This document shows positions 14,245 through 21,016 of a DNA stretch of 22,643 nucleotides, piece after piece. The notes under the pieces are model-generated. The model worked only from the letters and a program-made list of their open reading frames with translations. It had not been told where the DNA came from and did not search any database. Source of the stretch: an archaeon. Its GTDB lineage: Archaea; Iainarchaeota; Iainarchaeia; Iainarchaeales; Iainarchaeaceae. The DNA is taken from contig JANLGZ010000045.1 of NCBI GenBank assembly GCA_024653905.1, forward strand, positions 1 through 22,643, given 5' to 3'. Both the position numbers and the translations under genes were made by a program. The stretch's first letter is position 1. Every line of letters begins with the position of its first letter.

Positions 14245-14952
14245 ATGCCAATACTCTTTGAAGGTGCCCTGAAAAAGTGGAAGTTCACGCTCGCATTTAC
14301 AGCAATAACCTTATTGTTTGCTCTGCTCGAGATTTTTTACCAGTTAACCCTGCCTCTCACAACACAGAGTTATGCGATTGTGCGCGGCCTTGGGTTTGCC
14401 GGAGCAACTTTCCTTGCCATGGCGCTTCTTTTGCCTTCGCTGTTCAGGTTTCGCCCCAAGCTGGCCAAATACTGGACAATTACAAGGGCATTGGGTGTCG
14501 GGGGTTTTCTGCTTATTTGTGTGCACGTGGCTTTTGCAATCCTCGTGGTTTACCTGGGAGACCTCAGATTCGTGTTTTATAGCCTAAATCCCATGCAGAA
14601 CCCGCTCATATTCGGGGTGTTGGGTTTCTTGTTTTTCCTTCCTGTTGCACTCACCTCAACTGATTGGGCTGTACGCAAATTTGCTTCCGGTTGGAAAAAA
14701 ATCCAGAGGCTGGTCTATCTGGGTTTTTGGGCATCCATTTTCCACTTTCTTATGGTAAATCCGCTTGCCCTGAACAACGTGTCTGGCTATCTCCTTGAAT
14801 TGGTGACTGTCGCAGCACTTCTTGGGGAACTTTACTGGTTTTTCAGGGTTTCGGGTCAGAGAAAATTCAGGAGTATTGGGTTTGCAATAGGCGTGTTCAT
14901 AATAATTCTATATCTTGTGACGATTTACCTTGGGTACTTTGGTACTAAATAA
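14245..14952 (+). CDS. Ferric reductase/MsrQ-like heme membrane protein
   Basis: 235-aa integral membrane protein with about six hydrophobic segments, resembling the ferric-reductase transmembrane domain as in MsrQ/YedZ, which passes electrons from quinol or flavin through b-heme. The key block is RALGVGGFLLICVHVAFAIL (81-100), with His94 as a likely heme ligand, then FLPVALTSTDWAVRKFASGW, KKIQRLVYLGFWASIFHFL (151-169), with His167 as a second ligand. MsrQ normally has W-xLHRLVY at this point; here the position of that His is Gln154 (KIQRLVY), 13 residues before His167 as in the E. coli protein. No MsrP partner is nearby. Leaderless start from TATA spacing. It is more G+C-rich than the operon that follows. 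Confidence 0.72.
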   Translation: MPILFEGALKKWKFTLAFTAITLLFALLEIFYQLTLPLTTQSYAIVRGLGFAGATFLAMALLLPSLFRFRPKLAKYWTITRALGVGGFLLICVHVAFAILVVYLGDLRFVFYSLNPMQNPLIFGVLGFLFFLPVALTSTDWAVRKFASGWKKIQRLVYLGFWASIFHFLMVNPLALNNVSGYLLELVTVAALLGELYWFFRVSGQRKFRSIGFAIGVFIIILYLVTIYLGYFGTK

Positions 14953-14968
14953 CCCATTCCAAAAAATT

Positions 14969-14994
14969 AATCGGCATTGCATAAAATCGGCATT
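14969..14994 (+). repeat. Direct repeat AATCGGCATT upstream of the branched-chain operon
   Basis: AATCGGCATT occurs exactly at 14969-14978 and 14985-14994, 16 bp apart, with a third partial TCGGC at 14994-14998. It lies just upstream of the TATA-like TATTTAAAT at 15005-15013. The position fits an activator or repressor site, for example for an Lrp-type regulator. Confidence 0.5.
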
Positions 14995-15004
14995 CGGCGA
15001 TAAC

Positions 15005-15034
15005 TATTTAAATTTCAAGCGGCTCATATATATC
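15005..15034 (+). promoter_or_regulatory. Likely promoter of the leu/ilv operon
   Basis: TATTTAAAT at 15005-15013 lies about 29-37 nt before the ATG of the leader frame at 15042; a second TATA-like stretch CATATATAT is at 15025-15033. These are the best TATA elements between the MsrQ-like gene and leuA. Nothing comparable is seen between 15108 and 15207, so the leuA mRNA probably starts near 15035-15055 and carries a leader of about 150-170 nt. Confidence 0.5.
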
Positions 15035-15041
15035 AGATTTT

Positions 15042-15107
15042 ATGTTTTCTGGCAACACATCCAATTTGACAGTTCTTGTCCTTCTTGTGCTTGTGCTGTT
15101 AGCGTAA
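15042..15107 (+). CDS. Putative Leu/Val-rich leader peptide (21 aa) of the leu/ilv operon
   Basis: A 22-codon frame encodes MFSGNTSNLTVLVLLVLVLLA. Of the 13 codons from 15066 to 15104, seven are leucine (TTG, four CTT, CTG, TTA) and four are valine (GTT, GTC, two GTG). It lies at leaderless distance from the operon TATA box and 100 nt before the leuA start. Such a run of codons for the pathway's own end products directly before the biosynthetic genes is the hallmark of ribosome-mediated attenuation in bacterial leu and ilv operons. Alternating short stems follow in the mRNA leader. In archaea this mechanism is, as far as I know, not established. The alternative is a very small membrane peptide, since Leu/Val runs are also what a transmembrane helix looks like. 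No homology evidence is available to me. Confidence 0.5.
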   Translation: MFSGNTSNLTVLVLLVLVLLA

Positions 15108-15109
15108 GC

Positions 15110-15159
15110 GCCCTTAAAAAATTTCGGCTTCTGAGGGGCATGAAAATAAAAAAACCTCA
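15110..15159 (+). promoter_or_regulatory. Mutually exclusive leader RNA stems before leuA
   Basis: Stem 1 pairs GCCCTT (15110-15115) with AGGGGC (15134-15139), including one G-U pair. Stem 2 pairs TGAGG (15132-15136) with CCTCA (15155-15159). They share 15134-15136 and cannot coexist. A ribosome stopped at the leader-peptide stop (15105-15107) would cover the left arm of stem 1 and favour stem 2; a ribosome stalled on the Leu/Val codons would leave stem 1 free. No U-tract follows stem 2, so a classical terminator is not evident; control of leuA translation is another option. Stems are short. Confidence 0.35.
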
Positions 15160-15206
15160 AAAGTCATTAAAGTGATACTAAAAAAACAGAAAAAAAGGTT
15201 TTGGAA

Positions 15207-16760
15207 ATGACAAGAACAATTAAAATTTTTGACACAACTTTAAGAGACGGAGAACAAAGCCCAGGAGCTACTCTGAATCGCAATGAAAAAATTCTAATTG
15301 CTAAACAGCTTGAAAGACTTAATGTGGATATTGTTGAAGCTGGTTTTCCAATAGCCAGTGATGATGATTTTAAAGCAGTTAATGAAATTGCAAAAACAAT
15401 TACAAAACCGATAGTGTGCGGTTTGGCCAGATGTAAAAAAGAAGATATTGATTGTGTTGCAAAGGCAATTGAGCCTGCAAAGAAATCAAGGATTCATGTT
15501 TTTTTAGCCACTTCTCCAATTCACATGAAATACAAATTGAAAATGGAACCATCACAAGTAATAGTGGAAGCTGAAAAGTGGGTCAGGTATGCAAAGCAGT
15601 TCACGAATGATGTTGAGTTTTCTTCCGAGGATGCGGGAAGAAGTGAACCGGAATTTTTGCATAAGGTTTTGGAAAAAGCAATTGATGCGGGTGCAACAAC
15701 ACTGAACATTCCTGATACTGTCGGTTATACTCAGCCTCAGGAGTTTGGGTGTTTGATTAAGGGGATAATTGAAAATGTTCCAAATTATGATGAATCAATA
15801 ACAATCAGTGCACATTGTCATGATGATTTGGGTTTAAGTGTTGCGAATAGTTTAGCCGCGGTAATGAATGGTGCAAACCAAGTTGAGGGGACAATTAATG
15901 GGATTGGTGAAAGGGCAGGGAATACTTCTCTTGAAGAATTAATAATGAACTTACATGCCCGAGAAGAATTTTTCAATGCAACCACAAGCATAAATCTGAA
16001 AGAAATTTATAATACAAGTATGATGGTTTCAAATTTAACTTCCCTGATGGTGCAGGCGAATAAAGCAATTGTTGGCAAGAATGCTTTTGCTCATGAATCA
16101 GGAATTCATCAGCACGGAATCTTGGCAAAAAGGGAAGTTTATGAATTTATTAATCCAACAACTATTGGAAAAGAAACCGAACTTATTATAGGAAAGCATT
16201 CTGGCAAAGCAGCGGTGAAGGATTTTCTTGAAAAGAAAGGATTTGAATTAAGTGAAACTGAATTAGAACGGATTACTAAAAAAATTAAAGATTTAGCTGA
16301 TAAACAAAAAACTGTTTTTAATGAGGATATTCTTGCAATAGCTGGAAACATTAAAGGGAGATTATCTGATGAGGAAATTTTTGTTAAACTTGAAGATTTG
16401 AAAATTATTAGTGGAAAAAATGTTGAACCAGAAGCAAAAGTGGTTCTTTTAGTTGATGGAATAAAGAAAGAAGGCGTCTCTAAAGGTGTTGGTCCGGTGG
16501 ATGCAATGGCAAAAGCAATCCAAAACGCGATTGGTGAAGAATTCAAGCTTAAAAATTATAATTTGAAAGCAATAACCGGGGGTACTGATGCACTTGCCGA
16601 TGTTGTTATTGAAGTTGAGGATAAAAACAGCAATATTTTTTCTGCTCAGGCTCTTGATGAGGATATTACTATGGCTTCTACAAAAGCACTCATAAAGGGA
16701 CTAAATAAGGCATTTGCTTATAAGAAAATCTATAAAAAAAGTAATAAGGTGGAACTATGA
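15207..16760 (+). CDS. leuA: 2-isopropylmalate synthase (LeuA)
   Basis: First committed enzyme of leucine synthesis (517 aa): condenses acetyl-CoA with 2-ketoisovalerate. The barrel signature FDTTLRDGEQSPG (8-20), the metal-binding HCHDD (203-207), GIGERAGN (232-239) and HESGIHQHG (296-304) are intact. The length and the C-terminal part from about residue 388 (GRLSDEEIFVKLEDLKII... VDAMAKAIQNAI... AITGGTDALADVVIEVE) show the allosteric LeuA-dimer domain, so leucine feedback inhibition is expected. This domain and the subfamily separate it from the shorter homocitrate synthases, although citramalate synthase cannot be wholly excluded. ATG 15207 is preceded by AAGG at 15195-15198 with 8 nt spacing; TTG 15201 would leave none. 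Its stop overlaps the ilvB start by 4 nt (ATGA). Confidence 0.94.
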   Translation: MTRTIKIFDTTLRDGEQSPGATLNRNEKILIAKQLERLNVDIVEAGFPIASDDDFKAVNEIAKTITKPIVCGLARCKKEDIDCVAKAIEPAKKSRIHVFLATSPIHMKYKLKMEPSQVIVEAEKWVRYAKQFTNDVEFSSEDAGRSEPEFLHKVLEKAIDAGATTLNIPDTVGYTQPQEFGCLIKGIIENVPNYDESITISAHCHDDLGLSVANSLAAVMNGANQVEGTINGIGERAGNTSLEELIMNLHAREEFFNATTSINLKEIYNTSMMVSNLTSLMVQANKAIVGKNAFAHESGIHQHGILAKREVYEFINPTTIGKETELIIGKHSGKAAVKDFLEKKGFELSETELERITKKIKDLADKQKTVFNEDILAIAGNIKGRLSDEEIFVKLEDLKIISGKNVEPEAKVVLLVDGIKKEGVSKGVGPVDAMAKAIQNAIGEEFKLKNYNLKAITGGTDALADVVIEVEDKNSNIFSAQALDEDITMASTKALIKGLNKAFAYKKIYKKSNKVEL

Positions 16761-18448
16761 ATGGTGGAGAATCTGTCTTAAAAGCGCTCAAAAAAAATAA
16801 GGTTGAAGTAATGTTTGGAATCCCTGGGGGGGTTGTAATACCATTTTATGATGAGCTTTACAAAGACGGTGAATTTAGACATATTCTTGTGAGACATGAA
16901 CAAGGCGGTGCTCACATGGCTGAGGGTTATGCTAAAGCAACAGGAAAAGTAGGAACTTGTTTAGGTACCTCTGGGCCTGGGGCAACAAATCTTGTTACTG
17001 GTATTGCTGATGCTTTTATGGATTCAGTTCCAATAGTTGCTTTTGGTGGACAAGTAGCCACTTCTTTGATTGGAAAAGATGCTTTTCAGGAAGCAGATTT
17101 AATGGGAATAACAACACCTATTACAAAACACAATTTTCAGATTACTGATCCTAATGATATTGAAACAACAATAGATGCGGCTTATTTTATTGCAAAAACC
17201 AACAGACCTGGTCCTGTTTATATTGATCTTCCTAAGGATGTTCAGCAAAAAGAAGTAATCAAAAATAATGTTTTGAAATTAAAAGGCTACAAAGTATTGG
17301 AGGGTTTTGATAAGGAAGCTGTGAAAAAGGCAGCAAAAATGATTTTGGAATCGCAAAGACCAGTAATGCTTGTTGGAGGCGGTGCGGTTAATGCAAATTG
17401 TGCCAAAGAAGTTAAGGAAATAGCAGAAACTTGTATGCTTCCTGTTGCATGTACTTTTCAAGGAAAAGGAGTTTTTGATGAAAGGCATCCTCTAAGTTTG
17501 GGAATGACCGGAATGCATGGTCAGCCTCCTGCAGTTTATGCAATACAGCAGTGCGATTTACTTTTTACTATAGGTATGAGGTTTGATGATAGGGTTACTG
17601 GAAAATTACAGGAATTTGCTCCTGAAGCAAAAGTAATTCATATTGAAATTGATTCTAGTGAAATTCACAAAAACAGAAAAGCAGATTTGGGGATTTTAGG
17701 AAATGCTAAAGAAGTTCTTGTGGAACTTGAAAAAGTTGTAAAAACAATGCAGCATAAAAACAGAAATTGGAATGATAAACTTAAAGCAATGAAAAAAGAA
17801 TACAATGAAAATTTAGATATTAATACTGCTCCAATTGACCCAAGAAAATTAATGTTTGAATTGCAAAAAGTTTTCACAGAAGATACAATTGTTGCCACTG
17901 GTGTCGGAGAACATCAGATGGATGTTGCGCATTTTATTAATTTTGCAAAGCCAAGAAAATTAATTAGTTCTGGTGGTTTAGGAACAATGGGTTTTGGTTT
18001 GCCTGCGGCTATAGGCGCTAAAGTTGGTATGCCTAATGAAGAGGTTTTCAATATTGATGGCGATGGTTCTTTTGCAATGACATTGCAGGAATTGGCAACT
18101 GCAAAAGTTAATGGAATAAAAGTAATCAACGTGATTATGAATAACGGTTATTTGGGGATGGTTAGAAGCTGGAATGACATGTTTTATGGTGGAAGAAGAA
18201 GCCAAGTAGAATTAGGAAAAATTCCTGATTTTGCTAAATTAGCTGAAGCATATTCTTTGAAAGGAATTAGTGTTAATAAGCCTGGAGAAATAGCTGGGGC
18301 GTTACAGGAAGGACTGAAAAATGATGAGAGCACTGTAATTAATGTTCACACAAAACATGATGCAATTGTTCTGCCAATAGTTCCTGCAGGTGCATCTAAT
18401 AGTGAAATGATGGGGGATAAAATTCCTAAGGATTATTTTCAAAAGTGA
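16757..18448 (+). CDS. ilvB: Acetolactate synthase catalytic subunit (IlvB)
   Basis: Acetohydroxyacid synthase large subunit, 563 aa, typical length: ThDP-, FAD- and Mg-dependent formation of 2-acetolactate (or 2-aceto-2-hydroxybutyrate) from pyruvate. Visible are GIPGG near the N-terminus, the ThDP-activating Glu48 in RHEQGGAHMAEGYA, the AHAS block GKDAFQEADLMGIT followed by KHNF (107-126), the FAD region IGMRFDDRVTGK, and the ThDP-Mg motif GDGSFAMTLQELAT to NN (435-463). GMVRSWNDMFYGGR follows, matching the AHAS GMVRQWQ-xxFY segment that distinguishes it from pyruvate oxidases and glyoxylate carboligase. It is translationally coupled to leuA by an ATGA overlap and followed 6 nt later by the regulatory subunit. 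Confidence 0.97.
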   Translation: MNGGESVLKALKKNKVEVMFGIPGGVVIPFYDELYKDGEFRHILVRHEQGGAHMAEGYAKATGKVGTCLGTSGPGATNLVTGIADAFMDSVPIVAFGGQVATSLIGKDAFQEADLMGITTPITKHNFQITDPNDIETTIDAAYFIAKTNRPGPVYIDLPKDVQQKEVIKNNVLKLKGYKVLEGFDKEAVKKAAKMILESQRPVMLVGGGAVNANCAKEVKEIAETCMLPVACTFQGKGVFDERHPLSLGMTGMHGQPPAVYAIQQCDLLFTIGMRFDDRVTGKLQEFAPEAKVIHIEIDSSEIHKNRKADLGILGNAKEVLVELEKVVKTMQHKNRNWNDKLKAMKKEYNENLDINTAPIDPRKLMFELQKVFTEDTIVATGVGEHQMDVAHFINFAKPRKLISSGGLGTMGFGLPAAIGAKVGMPNEEVFNIDGDGSFAMTLQELATAKVNGIKVINVIMNNGYLGMVRSWNDMFYGGRRSQVELGKIPDFAKLAEAYSLKGISVNKPGEIAGALQEGLKNDESTVINVHTKHDAIVLPIVPAGASNSEMMGDKIPKDYFQK

Positions 18449-18454
18449 TTTTGT

Positions 18455-18922
18455 ATGAAAAAGTTTTTTCTAAAATTAATAGTTGACAACAACAGAGGTG
18501 TAATGGGGCGCATAGCAACGCTTCTCGCAAGAAAAGGTTACAATATTACATCTGTTAGTGTTGGTTCTCATGTTGAAAAAGGAGAAGCAAGTATTGTTCT
18601 TACTATTTGGGGCAGTCAGGAAGAGGTTGAAAGTGCAAAAAATATGCTTGGAAAACTAATCAATGTTATAAGCAGTGAAATGTATCCTGAGGAAGATGTT
18701 ATTGAAATTGAAGATTGTTTAATTAAAATTAAAAAAGTTGATGGCATTGAAGAAAAATTAAAGGGTTACTTAGCTGGAATTATAAAAGAAAATAATGATT
18801 TTGCAATAATTAAAGCAGTTGATCATCCTTATAAAGTTGAATCGCTTATTAAAAAATGTCAGGAAGAGTTTGAGGTTATTGATATTAACAGATCAGGAAC
18901 TAATGTAATGTCAATAAAATAA
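18455..18922 (+). CDS. ilvN: Acetolactate synthase regulatory subunit (IlvN/IlvH)
   Basis: Small ACT-domain subunit of 155 aa that activates IlvB and confers valine feedback inhibition. The N-terminal ACT domain begins FFLKLIVDNNRGVMGRIATL with RKGYNITSVSV (27-37), equivalent to the canonical N-pGVL-Rv, LF-RRGyNIeSL segment, so the valine-binding Gly-rich loop is recognisable (NNRGVMG). LGKLINVISSE corresponds to the QL-KLidVi strand. The second half (about 78-155) is the IlvH-type C-terminal domain. Some usual residues are changed (RKG for RRG, ASIVLT for SRmTiv). Six nt separate it from ilvB. Confidence 0.93.
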   Translation: MKKFFLKLIVDNNRGVMGRIATLLARKGYNITSVSVGSHVEKGEASIVLTIWGSQEEVESAKNMLGKLINVISSEMYPEEDVIEIEDCLIKIKKVDGIEEKLKGYLAGIIKENNDFAIIKAVDHPYKVESLIKKCQEEFEVIDINRSGTNVMSIK

Positions 18923-18956
18923 TTATGCTTAGATTTTCATTTAGGGGGTAATTAAT

Positions 18957-19943
18957 ATGAAGATATACAGAGAAGAAGATGCAGATTTGAAAAATTTGGA
19001 AGGAAAAACAATAGCAGTTATTGGTTATGGTGCACAAGGAAAAGCACAAGCCCAATGTATGAAGGATTCAGGATTAAATGTTATTATTGGATTGCGTTCT
19101 GAAAGCGAGTATGTTAAAGATGCAAAAAGTTATGGTTTTGAAGTTTTATCCACCTCTGAGGCATCCAAAAAAGCAGACATAATTCATTTTTTGATTCCTG
19201 ATGAAAAACAAGCAGATGTTTATGCAAAGGATATTGCTCCTCAGATGAAAGAAGGAAAAACACTTTCTTTTTCACACGGGTTCAATATTTGTTATAAATT
19301 CATCAAACCTCCGCAAGGAATTGATGTTATTATGATTGCTCCAAAAAGTCCTGGAACAGAAGAAAGGAAAAGATATTTAGAGGGCTTTGGGGTGCCTGGT
19401 TTAATTGCAATAAAACAGGATGCTTCAGGAAATGCAAAACAAACTGCTCTAACAATGGCTAAAGCAATTGGTCTAACAAGGGCTGGTGTTTTGGAATGTA
19501 CTTTTGAACAGGAAACTTATGAAGATTTGTTTGGAGAACAAGCAGTTCTTTGTGGAGGCACGGCTGAACTAATCAAAACTGGTTTTGAGGTGCTTGTTGA
19601 AAGAGGTTATCCTCCTGAAATGGCATACTTTGAATGTCTGCATGAACTAAAATTAATAACTGATTTGATTTATGAAGGCGGATTAGAACATATGTGGAAA
19701 GTTGTTTCTAATACTGCAGAGTATGGTGGAAGAACCAGAGGCGGTGCTATTATAGGGCCTGATGTTAAAAAGAAAATGGAAAATCTTTTAGATGATATTG
19801 AATCTGGAAAATTTGCCAATGAATGGATTGGCGAAAGCAGAGATGGTTCTAAAAACTTCAACAAATTAAGACAAGAACAGGATGCTCACCAAATAGAAAC
19901 AGTTGGAAAAGAAATAAGGGCTTTGTTTAAGAAAAAAGAGTGA
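18957..19943 (+). CDS. ilvC: Ketol-acid reductoisomerase, class I (IlvC)
   Basis: KARI of 328 aa, class I length: isomerises and reduces acetolactate to 2,3-dihydroxyisovalerate. The Rossmann motif VIGYGAQGKAQAQ (21-33), FSHGFNI (His107), APKSPG (128-133), QDASGNA and the metal ligands Asp190 and Glu194 (ETYEDLFGEQ), Glu226 and Glu230 (FECLHELKL) are all present. Two departures stand out. The cofactor loop reads GLRSESEYVKDA (45-56) where NADPH enzymes usually have GLRpxSxSwxxA, so the second phosphate-binding Ser is Tyr52. APKSPGTEER replaces the common APKgPGHxVR, losing that His. GGGGG before the ATG gives a strong ribosome-binding site; gap to ilvN 34 nt. Confidence 0.96.
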   Translation: MKIYREEDADLKNLEGKTIAVIGYGAQGKAQAQCMKDSGLNVIIGLRSESEYVKDAKSYGFEVLSTSEASKKADIIHFLIPDEKQADVYAKDIAPQMKEGKTLSFSHGFNICYKFIKPPQGIDVIMIAPKSPGTEERKRYLEGFGVPGLIAIKQDASGNAKQTALTMAKAIGLTRAGVLECTFEQETYEDLFGEQAVLCGGTAELIKTGFEVLVERGYPPEMAYFECLHELKLITDLIYEGGLEHMWKVVSNTAEYGGRTRGGAIIGPDVKKKMENLLDDIESGKFANEWIGESRDGSKNFNKLRQEQDAHQIETVGKEIRALFKKKE

Positions 19944-19948
19944 ATCTA

Positions 19949-21016
19949 ATGAACAAAAAAATAGCAGTTCTTCCCGGAGATGGCATAGGCCCTGAAATAA
20001 CAGAACAGGCTGTGCTGGCTCTGAAGAAGATTGCCAAAAAATTTAAGCACGAGTTCGAATTTATAGAAGCAGATATTGGTTACATTGCTTATGAAAAACA
20101 CGGTCAGTGTCTTCCAAAAGAAACAATAGAAATCTGCAAAAATTCAGATGCTATTTTGCTTGGGGCTATTGGCGATCCAAGGGCCGAAAAACTTCCTCCT
20201 GCAGAACAACCAGAAAGAGCAGCATTGCTTCCGCTCAGAAAAATATTTGAACTTTACGCAAACTTAAGACCTGCAAAATTATTTTCTGCTTTAGCTGATG
20301 CATCTCCATTGAAAAAAGAAATTATAGCAAAAGGAGTGGATATTATTACGGTTAGAGAATTAACTGGCGGAATTTATTTTGGGAAAAAGGACATGGCTGA
20401 AGATAATTCGTGGAGAAGTGATGAACTAAAATATTCTCGATTTGAAGTTGAAAGAATAGCCAGAAAAGCTTTTGAGATTGCAAGAACAAGACCACGCAAA
20501 AAAGTAACTTCTATAGATAAAGCAAATGTGCTTTATTCCTCAGTTTTGTGGAGAGAAGTTGTGGAAGAAGTTCACAAAGATTATTCTGATATTGAATTGG
20601 AACATTATTATGTTGATAATGCGGCAATGCAGTTAATCAAAAACCCTTCACAGTTTGATGTTATAGTAACCTCAAATCTGTTTGGCGATATTTTAAGTGA
20701 TGAATCCAGCATGATTACAGGTTCTCTTGGAATGCTTCCTAGTGCTGCTCTTGGAGAAGGTTCTTTTGGTTTGTATGAACCAATTCATGGAAGTGCTCCG
20801 AAATATAAAGGATTAGATGTTGCCAATCCTATTGCAACTATTTTGAGTGCTGCAATGCTTTTGAAATATTCTTTTGGTTTGGAGAAAGAAGCCAAAGCAA
20901 TAGAAGATGCGGTTGAAAAAACAATTGAAAAATACAGAACAAAAGACATTTTTACTGAAGGGACAATCCTTGTTGGAACTAAAGAAATGGGGCAAAGAAT
21001 TGTTGAATTAATCTAG
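19949..21016 (+). CDS. leuB: 3-isopropylmalate dehydrogenase (LeuB)
   Basis: NAD-dependent beta-decarboxylating dehydrogenase of 355 aa: oxidises 3-isopropylmalate to 2-ketoisocaproate (via 2-isopropyl-3-oxosuccinate). Family landmarks: KIAVLPGDGIGPEI at the start, LLPLRKIFELYANLRP, VRELTGGIYFG, a catalytic Lys in the SIDKANVL block, the long signature FDVIVTSNLFGDILSDESSM, and LYEPIHGSAPKYKGLDVANP for NAD binding. The LeuB motif usually reads SAPDIAG; here it is SAPKYKG. Isocitrate, homoisocitrate and tartrate dehydrogenases are relatives, but the operon context supports LeuB. ATG 19949 with AAGAG upstream is preferred; GTG 19940 overlapping the ilvC stop would add MNL. It converges on the next gene with a 9-nt overlap. 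Confidence 0.94.
   Translation: MNKKIAVLPGDGIGPEITEQAVLALKKIAKKFKHEFEFIEADIGYIAYEKHGQCLPKETIEICKNSDAILLGAIGDPRAEKLPPAEQPERAALLPLRKIFELYANLRPAKLFSALADASPLKKEIIAKGVDIITVRELTGGIYFGKKDMAEDNSWRSDELKYSRFEVERIARKAFEIARTRPRKKVTSIDKANVLYSSVLWREVVEEVHKDYSDIELEHYYVDNAAMQLIKNPSQFDVIVTSNLFGDILSDESSMITGSLGMLPSAALGEGSFGLYEPIHGSAPKYKGLDVANPIATILSAAMLLKYSFGLEKEAKAIEDAVEKTIEKYRTKDIFTEGTILVGTKEMGQRIVELI

Noticed and set aside
14930..15175. 81-codon plus-strand frame between the MsrQ-like gene and leuA
   Set aside because: It starts inside the MsrQ-like gene, crosses the promoter repeats and the Leu/Val leader frame, and its translation has no coherent composition. Only its last 11 codons (ATG at 15140) sit behind a GAGGGG, too close for a normal ribosome-binding site.
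16139..16546. 135-codon minus-strand frame antisense to leuA
   Set aside because: It lies wholly within the conserved leuA coding sequence and shows no promoter or motif.
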